Assembly (NCBI GenBank): GCA_018664265.1 | Contig: JABJOR010000555.1 | Location: forward strand, 1 to 6,472 | Direction of reading: 5' to 3' | Origin: Rhodospirillales bacterium | GTDB taxonomy: Bacteria > Pseudomonadota > Alphaproteobacteria > Rhodospirillales > Casp-alpha2 | Length of the DNA: 6,472 nucleotides | In this document: positions 1 through 5,737 of the stretch, in pieces | Position numbering within the stretch: position 1 is the first letter of the stretch | How the letters are laid out: every line of letters begins with the position of its first letter | Position numbers and translations under genes: made by a program | The notes under the pieces: generated by a model | Seen by the model: only the letters and a program-made list of their open reading frames with translations | Told to the model about the DNA's origin: nothing | The model's database searches: none

Positions 1-808
1 AATCGGTGGCATCGCCGTTAACATGGATCTCAACACCATGTCCGTGTAGATTGTTATTGGCAGCACCCTCTATTTCGAACAGGTTGACCTCGCCCATAAA
101 CTTGGCGACAAAACTACTGATTGGTTTGGCATAAATCTCTTCTGCGATGTCTATCTGCTCAAAGCAACCAGCTTTCATAATGGCTATTCGGTCTGACATG
201 ACCATTGCTTCTTCAAGAGAGTGCGTAATATAGACAAACGTCTTGCCCGTACGATTATGCAAGTCCTTCAGTTCTTTTTCGAGAGTCTTGCGCAGCCTGT
301 AATCAAGCGCTGAAAGAGGCTCATCGAAGAAGAGGATTTCAGGATCGAAGGCCAGAGCACGAGCCAGTGCTACACGCTGCCTTTCACCGCCGGAGCATTG
401 ATTGATTCGTTTTGAATAATAGTCTTGCGGCAAGTGCAATAAATCAAGAAGCTCCATAGCGCGTTCACGACGTTTTGCCGGAGTTATGCCTTTGATTTTC
501 AACGGAAACTCAATGTTCTGCCCCACTGTACGATGCGGGAACAGGGCCAATGATTGAAAAACCATACATGTCGGACGCTTATTGGCCGGAACCTGATCTA
601 TTCTTTTATCGCGCAGCCAAATCTCACCTTCTGTTGGTTCATCCATCCCAACAAGCAAGCGTATTAAAGTTGTTTTTCCACTTCCTGATGGGCCTACAAT
701 CGTCAGGAACTCTCCTTCAGGAATTTCCAAATTGATCGGATGAAGCGCTGAAAAATCACCAAATTTCTTTGTAATATTTTTTAAACGTAAAATTGGTTCT
801 GTAGACAT
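1..808 (-). CDS. ABC transporter ATP-binding protein, PotA-type (spermidine/putrescine-like importer), partial
   Basis: This is the cytoplasmic ATPase that powers a binding-protein-dependent importer. The window holds the first 269 residues; the C-terminus is cut off by the left edge. My translation shows a Walker A motif GPSGSGKT (39-46), a Q-loop MVFQS (82-86), an ABC signature CSGGERQR (138-145), a Walker B motif ILFFDE (158-163), a D-loop SALD (166-169) and the H-loop histidine H196. The part after residue ~235 begins the C-terminal regulatory (TOBE-like) region typical of PotA and MalK relatives. The ATG at 808 is the first possible start, because an in-frame TGA lies 12 bases upstream (818-820). 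Its Shine-Dalgarno is weak (GAGAA). It follows the binding-protein gene by 78 bp on the same strand, separated by a hairpin. The signature reads CSGGE instead of the common LSGGQ. Membership of the PotA/CysA/MalK superfamily is secure; the transported substrate is inferred from the neighbouring PotD-like protein and remains open. Confidence 0.93.
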   Translation of the reverse strand, partial: MSTEPILRLKNITKKFGDFSALHPINLEIPEGEFLTIVGPSGSGKTTLIRLLVGMDEPTEGEIWLRDKRIDQVPANKRPTCMVFQSLALFPHRTVGQNIEFPLKIKGITPAKRRERAMELLDLLHLPQDYYSKRINQCSGGERQRVALARALAFDPEILFFDEPLSALDYRLRKTLEKELKDLHNRTGKTFVYITHSLEEAMVMSDRIAIMKAGCFEQIDIAEEIYAKPISSFVAKFMGEVNLFEIEGAANNNLHGHGVEIHVNGDATD

Positions 809-851
809 GAGTGGTTCTCAATAAATAAATTTCTATAGTTTTAAACGCCCC

Positions 852-875
852 CCCCGGTGGTGGAAACCACCGGGG
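852..875 (-). promoter_or_regulatory. Strong intercistronic hairpin between binding-protein and ATPase genes
   Basis: A perfect 10-bp GC-rich stem, 852-861 paired with 866-875, closes a four-base loop (GGAA on plus, UUCC in the minus-strand transcript). It begins 12 bases after the stop codon of the binding-protein gene. In the transcript the 3' arm is followed by more G residues and then GCGTTTAAAAC, so there is no clean U-tract straight after the stem. It therefore fits poorly as a full terminator. A partial terminator, or a structure protecting the upstream mRNA from 3' exonucleases so that binding protein exceeds ATPase, is more likely. That role is known for hairpins in other binding-protein operons and is an inference here. 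Confidence 0.6.
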
Positions 876-886
876 AGATAGGATTT

Positions 887-2020
887 TTAGCTACGTTTCG
901 CAGCATTATAGAGTGTGTTGAGTTCATCGTAAGATGCAACAACGTCATAATCCAGAGATCGTGACATTTCTTCAGACAGGCTATCCCACTGAATAGCATC
1001 CAGCTCTTCAGAGGAATACTTTGCAAACACTTTCGGGTCACCCATTTGAGAAACAGGGTTGTAGGTGCCTTCGGTAAAGCTGACAGCCTTTGAAACATCC
1101 GCACCTTGTACATACTCAAGGAAATTTTCAGCAAGGCTGGAAGGATTAGGATTGTTCACGAGAGACGTAAGCTCAACCCAGACAACACCACCCTTGCCAT
1201 CAACTGGACCAGAATTTGGTGTGATGGCACGAACATTAGATGCACCGTCGAGACGAGCAGGAGACGCTGTGTAGGTGCCCCCGGTGAAGTATGCATCAAT
1301 TTCGCCATTGATCAGAGCCGTATTCATGGCAACAAGATCATCTGTTAACAGCTTGGCACCGCCAAGGATAGCCTTTGCTGTACCAGAGAATTTATCCAGA
1401 CCGGCTGCATCCATTTTCTCATACGGGTTTTGATCCCCGGCCAGACACATGTGAATGATATTCCAGTTATCATATGTCAGAACACCGTAACGGCCTTTCA
1501 TCTTCGGATCGAGGAACAGTTTATATCCCTGATCTTCTGCCATTTTACGACTGATCTTGTCTGTATTCACAACAAAGCTAAATGGACCAAAGCGCTGGAC
1601 CATGCCAATCAGTTCACCCTGAGGCCCCATGGATAATGGATATGGCCCCTGGAATTCAGGCATCATCTTGTCGAAATACGGCATGAAGCGTTCTTTGCTC
1701 AGCGGCTTGATCAAGCCTTCTGGCAGAAGCTGTCCACGTGCCCATGGCTGGTTAAGGTTGATCAAATCCCAAACATTCACTTCACCCGCGCGAAGCTTGT
1801 TGATCATGTCCGGATCAGATGTGCCGCTTTCCGCACGGACTGATGCACCGGAATGCATAGAGCGGAAAGGCTGGAGGACTTCGTCAGAATTGTAGCCTTC
1901 CCAACATAAAATATTAAGTTCATTGTCTCTTGCTGCTTGGGCGGAACCAAAAGAGCCCATGGCTGCAAATCCTGCGGCACCGGCGATACCCTTGTTAAAT
2001 GCCCGACGTGAAATAGTCAT
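887..2020 (-). CDS. Tat-exported extracellular solute-binding protein, PotD-type
   Basis: This 377-residue protein should capture the substrate in the periplasm and deliver it to the ABC importer whose ATPase is encoded next. It starts with a twin-arginine signal peptide: S-R-R-A-F-N-K at 4-10, a hydrophobic Gly/Ala stretch (11-25) and a likely AxA cleavage site SAQA (26-29). The mature part opens with LNILCWEGYNSDEV, a typical first beta strand of the spermidine/putrescine-binding family, and its length fits that family. Its GMVQRFGPFSFVVNTDKI segment (around 150-170) resembles the hinge region of the fold. The start at 2020 was chosen over an in-frame ATG at 2161 because AGGAGA lies five bases upstream and the Tat motif follows at once; the longer form would bury the signal peptide. 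Relatives bind polyamines, but also other small amines and organic ions, so the ligand is not settled. Confidence 0.93.
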   Translation of the reverse strand: MTISRRAFNKGIAGAAGFAAMGSFGSAQAARDNELNILCWEGYNSDEVLQPFRSMHSGASVRAESGTSDPDMINKLRAGEVNVWDLINLNQPWARGQLLPEGLIKPLSKERFMPYFDKMMPEFQGPYPLSMGPQGELIGMVQRFGPFSFVVNTDKISRKMAEDQGYKLFLDPKMKGRYGVLTYDNWNIIHMCLAGDQNPYEKMDAAGLDKFSGTAKAILGGAKLLTDDLVAMNTALINGEIDAYFTGGTYTASPARLDGASNVRAITPNSGPVDGKGGVVWVELTSLVNNPNPSSLAENFLEYVQGADVSKAVSFTEGTYNPVSQMGDPKVFAKYSSEELDAIQWDSLSEEMSRSLDYDVVASYDELNTLYNAAKRS

Positions 2021-2025
2021 TTTCG

Positions 2026-2031
2026 TCTCCT
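2026..2031 (-). promoter_or_regulatory. Ribosome binding site deciding the binding-protein start
   Basis: On the minus strand AGGAGA stands five bases before the ATG at 2020. This near-consensus Shine-Dalgarno, together with the Tat signal peptide that follows, fixes the start and rules out the 47-residue longer reading frame that begins at 2161. Confidence 0.85.
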
Positions 2032-2072
2032 GTATGAATTTCTCTAGTTGCCTAGTTTGTCGTAAGTTTTCT

Positions 2073-2123
2073 ATTATCAGACTGTTAGTCACATTGCAGC
2101 TTGTTGCATTAAAGTGTGTTGCG
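2073..2123 (-). promoter_or_regulatory. Possible activator-dependent promoter of the binding-protein operon
   Basis: On the minus strand GATAAT (plus 2073-2078) matches five of six bases of a -10 element and would give a leader of roughly 45 bases. No good -35 hexamer lies 16-18 bases upstream (AGCTGC at 17). Instead, three copies of TTGCA/TTGCG in the same plus-strand orientation cover this place (2094-2098, 2104-2108, 2119-2123). A poor -35 overlapped by direct repeats is the classic layout for activation by an AraC-family protein, here plausibly the divergent gene at 2261. All of this is inference from pattern. Confidence 0.35.
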
Positions 2124-2124
2124 C

Positions 2125-2152
2125 TTGACAGCAAACAACAAAGATTTAACAT
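2125..2152 (+). promoter_or_regulatory. Possible sigma-70 promoter for the AraC-family gene
   Basis: A perfect TTGACA (2125-2130) is followed after 16 bases by TAACAT (2147-2152, four of six matches to TATAAT). It points toward the AraC-family gene and would give a leader of about 100 bases. It lies just outside the TTGCA repeats, so one regulator could act on both directions. The -10 match is modest. Confidence 0.35.
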
Positions 2153-2171
2153 CTCTGACAATAATGGTGTT

Positions 2172-2230
2172 TGAAGCTTGGCTTCATTCTCTTGTGTTCA
2201 CAGAACATTCCACCTATCTGCCTTTTGGCA
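2172..2230. repeat. Three short inverted repeats in the AraC leader region
   Basis: Three dyads lie in a row: TGAAGC-TTG-GCTTCA (2172-2186), TGTTC-ACA-GAACA (2195-2207) and TGCC-TTTT-GGCA (2219-2230). Each is perfect within its arms (6, 5 and 4 bp). Their centres are about 22-23 bp apart, close to two helical turns, so they could line up on one face of the DNA. The arm sequences differ from each other, so they are not copies of one operator. They may be protein sites, small leader hairpins, or chance. Confidence 0.3.
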
Positions 2231-2260
2231 AAACAATCTCTGATAACGATGTAAAAACTT

Positions 2261-3319
2261 ATGAGCAGCAATTCAGAAGCAGCGACAGGAAATGAAAGAG
2301 GGTTCGCGCCTTCTCGAGTTTTATCGTCTGCAGCTTCTGGGGTTATTGACAAGATTCAAAACTGCGGAGGGGATCCCGATAGCATCCTTGGTCGGGCAAA
2401 TATCAACACTCGTGATCTGGATGGCCCAGCTAACGAATTATACCTGACACATTTTTGCCGCTTGTTTGAAGAGGCCGCTGAACAAACAGGCAATGATAAT
2501 TTCGGCTTACAATTTGGTGATGCCTTCAAGCCCAATCAACTTGGCGCCATAGGGTATGCGGCAATGAGCTCGCCAACACTGTCTGCTGCCCTTCGCAATA
2601 TGGAAGTTTATTTTCCAGCGCATCAGAGCAAAACAAGTTTTGGGTTATTACAGGATAGTGATATAATATGGCTATCCTATAAAATTCTTGATGAGCATAT
2701 AGAGAATCGTCGTCAAGATGCGGAACTATCCATTGGCATATTCTGTAATATTTTCAGGCACTGTCTGGGGGATGACTGGGCACCACTGGAAATTCGGTTC
2801 GAACATGCGATTCCGGATCACCCATCAGAACATGAGAAACGGTTTAATGCGCCTGTCCGTTTTGGCAGGCGGACAAATGCCATTGCATTTCGCCGCTCTG
2901 ACCTGGACGCCAGAATGCCGACACAGGACCCTTATCTGTTTTCGGTGATCGAACCATTTTTGAAATCCCGATGTGAGCTGCTTATAGACCCAGTTGGTTT
3001 TGCAGAAATGGTTCGCAATCATATTATGCTTAATTTAGGCGATGCCCCACCGACAATGAGCGAGATTGCTGATATTCTTGGCCTCTCAGGGGCTTCATTT
3101 CAAAAAAGATTGCGCGAATACGGCCTGACATATCAAGACCTTCTAAACGCCGCGCGTCAGGAGCTTGCCGTTCATTACTTGAAAGACCCCGAAATTCAGG
3201 TAACAGAAGTAGCTTACCGTCTGGGATATTCAGAATTATCAGCATTTTCTCGAGCATTTCGTGCCTGGGCTGGAATGTCACCCCAACGATATCGAAGAAA
3301 CATTATCAGGTCGTCCTGA
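2261..3319 (+). CDS. AraC-family transcriptional regulator with arabinose-binding-like N-terminal domain
   Basis: This 352-residue cytoplasmic protein is a DNA-binding regulator, most often an activator in this family. Residues ~30-215 look like the Arabinose_bd-type effector domain, including a conserved closing segment (FNAPVRFGRRTNAIAF, 195-210, then RRSDLDARMP and D223-P224). The C-terminal ~100 residues form the double helix-turn-helix: first motif MSEIADILGLSGASFQKRLRE (266-286), second motif VTEVAYRLGYSELSAFSRAF (314-333), ending in the AraC signature GMSPQRYRR (338-346). The ATG at 2261 is the first start, as an in-frame TAA sits at 2252-2254; no clear Shine-Dalgarno is seen, so translation may be weak. 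It is divergent from the binding-protein operon, its most likely target. OruR-like amino-acid regulators share this architecture, but the effector here is unknown. Confidence 0.93.
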   Translation: MSSNSEAATGNERGFAPSRVLSSAASGVIDKIQNCGGDPDSILGRANINTRDLDGPANELYLTHFCRLFEEAAEQTGNDNFGLQFGDAFKPNQLGAIGYAAMSSPTLSAALRNMEVYFPAHQSKTSFGLLQDSDIIWLSYKILDEHIENRRQDAELSIGIFCNIFRHCLGDDWAPLEIRFEHAIPDHPSEHEKRFNAPVRFGRRTNAIAFRRSDLDARMPTQDPYLFSVIEPFLKSRCELLIDPVGFAEMVRNHIMLNLGDAPPTMSEIADILGLSGASFQKRLREYGLTYQDLLNAARQELAVHYLKDPEIQVTEVAYRLGYSELSAFSRAFRAWAGMSPQRYRRNIIRSS

Positions 3320-3356
3320 AATGGATATCGAGCCACATTCATCTGGTATTAATCAA

Positions 3357-4124
3357 TCAAGCACTGTGAAACGCCACATTGTTTTCCTTAAGTGCGTCTA
3401 GCAGGGATGTATCAGGTTCCTGATCACTGATCACCATGTCCAGATCAGAGAGTAAGCAGATTTGTTCCAGCCCGGTTTCATTAAAACGGAAGTGATCAAT
3501 CAGCAGCATTTTCTGCGTTGAGCGATCAATCATGGTTCGCACGGTCCAGACTGTTCTTGAATCCGCTTCTGACACACCACTGACTGCCAATCCATCGGCG
3601 CAAAAAATTGCCATGTCGGATTTGAATTTCGAAACAAAATCTGTTGTCTCGTGCCCCCAGGCAAACCCTTCCAGGCGATCCACCTCGCCGGGGGCCAAAA
3701 CTACACGGATATTATCACTTTTAGAAAGCGTGAGCGCCTCTTGAACCCCATTGGTAATAACGGTCAACCGCTTGCTCGTTGAGACCAATTCCTCAGCGAA
3801 TAAAAGCGCCGTTGTCCCTGGCCCTAGCATTAGAGTCATTTCATCTTCAATCAGGTTGTGTGCACATCGAACAATTGCCCGCCGCTCCCGAAGGAACTTG
3901 TCCTGTCTGGCTTCAAAGCTCAAGGGATTTCCCTTTGGCAGGAAAGCTGCCCCACCATATCGGCGTTGCAATCGACCATCATCACGCAATGCATCGAAAT
4001 CTCGACGAATCGTTTCTCGTGAGACATCAAACCTTAACGCGAGGTCCCGCATGAGGATTCCGGGATCTTTGGTGATCTCGGCAATCAGTTGCTCCCGCCG
4101 CTTTGCTTTCTTGCTCTCTGACAT
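3357..4124 (-). CDS. DeoR/GlpR-family transcriptional regulator
   Basis: This 255-residue protein is a probable repressor with the usual family length. The N-terminal winged helix-turn-helix spans about 9-60 and shows the family hallmark D-V-S-R-E-T-I-R-R-D-F (33-43) with the wing RLQRRYGGA (51-59). The C-terminal sensor (DeoRC) domain spans about 75-235, with GPGTTALLFAEEL (101-113), VITNG (122-126), ADGLAVSGVSEAD (176-188) and LLIDHFRF (207-214). Family sensors usually bind phosphorylated or otherwise anionic metabolites. The start at 4124 has AAAGGTG a little upstream. The gene converges on the AraC gene (37 bp apart, no evident terminator hairpin between them) and is divergent from the aminotransferase operon, its likely target. 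Departures from family norms are D to P in the usual DxGTT loop and R for K in the usual DHSKF motif, which suggest a changed effector pocket. Confidence 0.93.
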   Translation of the reverse strand: MSESKKAKRREQLIAEITKDPGILMRDLALRFDVSRETIRRDFDALRDDGRLQRRYGGAAFLPKGNPLSFEARQDKFLRERRAIVRCAHNLIEDEMTLMLGPGTTALLFAEELVSTSKRLTVITNGVQEALTLSKSDNIRVVLAPGEVDRLEGFAWGHETTDFVSKFKSDMAIFCADGLAVSGVSEADSRTVWTVRTMIDRSTQKMLLIDHFRFNETGLEQICLLSDLDMVISDQEPDTSLLDALKENNVAFHSA

Positions 4125-4204
4125 ACCCTTGAAACACCTTTTGGTTACTTGGCGTTATCAAGTTTTGATCGATTTTGCTCTAGATGTCCAGTGAGCTAAT
4201 GCAA

Positions 4205-4222
4205 GTTGCATATGCCACATTT
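4205..4222 (+). promoter_or_regulatory. Putative DeoR-regulator operator, site proximal to the regulator gene
   Basis: GTTGCATATGCCACATTT occurs here and again at 4404-4421 with a single change (C to T). The core GCATATGC is an 8-bp palindrome, and TTGCATATGCCA is palindromic at 10 of 12 positions, as expected for a site bound by a dimer. It lies about 80 bp upstream of the start codon of the DeoR-type gene, where it could mediate autoregulation. The assignment to this regulator is inferred from position. Confidence 0.6.
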
Positions 4223-4384
4223 TTAGAATAAATACTAAATTTTGTGGAAAGATTAAAAATTTTTAGCACACATAATATTTTTACGTTTTATTGTATTTTA
4301 AAATAAAACAGCAAATTCAACTAGTTAATTTCGAAAATATATAAAATTATCAAAAATAAAAGATGCTGTTTGGCTGTTTTAAAA

Positions 4385-4421
4385 GTTGGCATATAACAAA
4401 TATGTTGCATATGCCATATTT
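4385..4421 (+). promoter_or_regulatory. Putative DeoR-regulator operator cluster before the aminotransferase operon
   Basis: The second 18-bp copy (4404-4421) is preceded by a related element, GTTGGCATATAAC (4385-4397). Read on the minus strand that element is GTTATATGCCAAC, the same motif lacking two central bases. The two together make a larger imperfect inverted repeat around AAATA. The cluster ends about 45 bp before the aminotransferase ATG, where bound repressor would block transcription start. This paired site looks like the main operator, with 4205-4222 as an auxiliary one 199 bp away; looping is possible. Confidence 0.6.
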
Positions 4422-4465
4422 AATGATACAGTTCCCTCAACATTTCAAAGTAGGGCAAAACAATC

Positions 4466-5737
4466 ATGAGTCAGGCAAAAGAAGAGTTTCTGGAGCGCTC
4501 AAAGACATTCTGGAACCCGCACAAAACGCAATTCTGGCAAGATGTCGGCGTGGACCTCGTCATTGACCGACGGGAAAATTACCATCTCTACGATATGGAT
4601 GGTAAGCGCTTAATTGATGTTCATCTCAACGGTGGCACCTATAATCTCGGCCATAGGAACCCGGAATTACTGGAAGTCCTGAACGCTGCAGGCAAGCGCT
4701 TTGATATGGGCAACCATCACTTCCCTGCATTGGCGCGGACCGCTCTGGCAGAAACACTCGCTGAGTGCACACCGGAAGGGCTGCAGTATACAATTTACGG
4801 AGCAGGTGGCGCTGAAGCGATCGAACTTGCTATCAAATCAGCCCGTAACGCGACAAAGAAACGTAAAATTATCTCCATTATCAAGGCCTACCATGGGCAT
4901 ACCGGTCTGGCTGCTCAGACTGGTGATGAGCGTTTTACAAAGACCTTCCTTTCCGAAGATGTACTTGATGAATTTGTACAAGTACCGTTTAACGATCTGA
5001 ACGCTATGGAAGATGCCCTTAAAGGGCGTGATGCGGCGGCCGTCATTATGGAAACGATTCCTGCCACCTATGGTTTTCCGATGCCGCATGAAGGTTACCT
5101 TCAGGGTGTTAAGAAACTCTGTGAACGGTATGACTCACTCTATATAGCCGATGAAGTTCAAACCGGGTTGATGCGCACAGGTGCGCTTTGGGGCATCACA
5201 AAATACGGCGTTACACCGGACATCATGGTGGTCGGTAAGGGTATTACCGGTGGCATGTATCCGATTTCATGCTGTGTGGTAAATGAACGCGCCGGGCAAT
5301 GGTTGAAAGAAGATGGCTTTGCGCATATGTCCACGGCTGGCGGTGCAGAGCTTGGTTGTATTGTGGCGCTCAAGGTTCTTGAAATTACCCAGCGTCCCGA
5401 AGTTGCCTCTATGGTCAACTACATTTCAGATTATGTTCGCTCTGGCCTCGATGATATTCGTGCTTTGTATCCGGATTTCTTCATTGGTATTCGGCAGCAT
5501 GGCGTCATCATGGGACTTGAGTTTAATCATCCCGAAGGCGCAAAGCCGGTCATGCGGCATCTGTATGAACACGGTGTATGGGCAATTTTCTCAACCCTTG
5601 ATCCCAGTGTTCTTCAGTTCAAACCGGGCATCCTAATGACACAGGAAATGTGTGAGGAGATGCTGCGTCGAGTCGAAGTTGCCGTTGGCCTCGCCCAACG
5701 CGAAGTCATGGGTGTTTCCAGCAGGAGGGTTGCATAA
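4466..5737 (+). CDS. Class III PLP-dependent aminotransferase (omega-amine type, substrate unknown)
   Basis: This 423-residue cytoplasmic enzyme should move the amino group of an amine or amino acid to a keto acid, leaving an aldehyde. It has the fold type I, class III hallmarks: phosphate-binding GAGGAEA (112-118), the ring-stacking YHG (142-144), D229 and Q232 in ADEVQTG (228-234), the Schiff-base lysine K258 in VGKGITGG (256-263), and T290 in HMSTAGG (287-293). Length fits the family. The ATG at 4466 follows AGTAGGG at ten bases. Two segments are unusual: the common E-P-V-x-G-E motif is replaced by ETIPATYGFPMP (196-207), and the usual R-F-x-P-P-L near the C-terminus reads QFKPGIL (384-390). 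These point away from plain GABA or acetylornithine aminotransferases. The dehydrogenase gene overlaps its stop codon, so the aldehyde product is probably the next enzyme's substrate. Taurine, diamine or amino alcohol substrates are all possible. Confidence 0.92.
   Translation: MSQAKEEFLERSKTFWNPHKTQFWQDVGVDLVIDRRENYHLYDMDGKRLIDVHLNGGTYNLGHRNPELLEVLNAAGKRFDMGNHHFPALARTALAETLAECTPEGLQYTIYGAGGAEAIELAIKSARNATKKRKIISIIKAYHGHTGLAAQTGDERFTKTFLSEDVLDEFVQVPFNDLNAMEDALKGRDAAAVIMETIPATYGFPMPHEGYLQGVKKLCERYDSLYIADEVQTGLMRTGALWGITKYGVTPDIMVVGKGITGGMYPISCCVVNERAGQWLKEDGFAHMSTAGGAELGCIVALKVLEITQRPEVASMVNYISDYVRSGLDDIRALYPDFFIGIRQHGVIMGLEFNHPEGAKPVMRHLYEHGVWAIFSTLDPSVLQFKPGILMTQEMCEEMLRRVEVAVGLAQREVMGVSSRRVA
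5723..5729 (+). promoter_or_regulatory. Strong Shine-Dalgarno inside the aminotransferase 3' end
   Basis: AGGAGGG lies within the last codons of the aminotransferase gene, seven bases before the dehydrogenase ATG at 5737. The stop and start share one base (TAATG). This supports coupled translation and near-equal or higher yield of the second enzyme. Confidence 0.85.

Larger units (their letters stand above)
4125..4465. promoter_or_regulatory. AT-rich control region between the DeoR-type gene and the aminotransferase operon
   Basis: This 341-bp stretch has no convincing gene. Its middle part (about 4220-4380) is very AT-rich, with many A and T runs that would bend the DNA and could serve as UP elements or bind nucleoid proteins. 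Near-identical 18-bp sites lie toward each end (see the operator entries). No promoter pair here is close to consensus in either direction; TTGGCA at 4386-4391 is a five of six -35 match but no good -10 follows at 16-18 bases. The aminotransferase has a modest Shine-Dalgarno (AGTAGGG, 4449-4455) ten bases before its ATG. Confidence 0.7.

Noticed and set aside
841..1134. 97-residue minus-strand frame
   Set aside because: It overlaps the binding-protein gene in another frame and reads through the intercistronic hairpin; no family features.
2103..2109. GTTGCAT as an additional DeoR-regulator site in the left control region
   Set aside because: Only seven bases match and the palindromic ATGCCA half is missing; likely chance or part of the TTGCA repeats.
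887..2161. Longer binding-protein reading frame starting at 2161
   Set aside because: The extra 47 residues would precede the Tat signal, and AGGAGA sits right before the ATG at 2020.
2195..2207. TGTTC-ACA-GAACA palindrome as a LexA box
   Set aside because: Spacing and arrangement do not match the alphaproteobacterial GTTC-N7-GTTC type, and the neighbouring genes have no repair role.
3320..3356. Bidirectional terminator between the convergent regulator genes
   Set aside because: I see no stem of useful length with a T-tract in these 37 bases.
3751..4194. 147-residue plus-strand frame antisense to the DeoR-type gene
   Set aside because: Arg/Ser-rich shadow translation opposite a clearly conserved regulator; no recognisable domain.
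4386..4415. TTGGCA / TATGCC as a sigma-70 promoter for the aminotransferase operon
   Set aside because: The -35 is good but the -10 matches only three of six bases at 18-bp spacing; kept only as a note in the control-region entry.
4363..4566. 67-residue frame in the divergent region
   Set aside because: It spans the operator pair and runs into the aminotransferase gene in another frame, with no Shine-Dalgarno or family resemblance.
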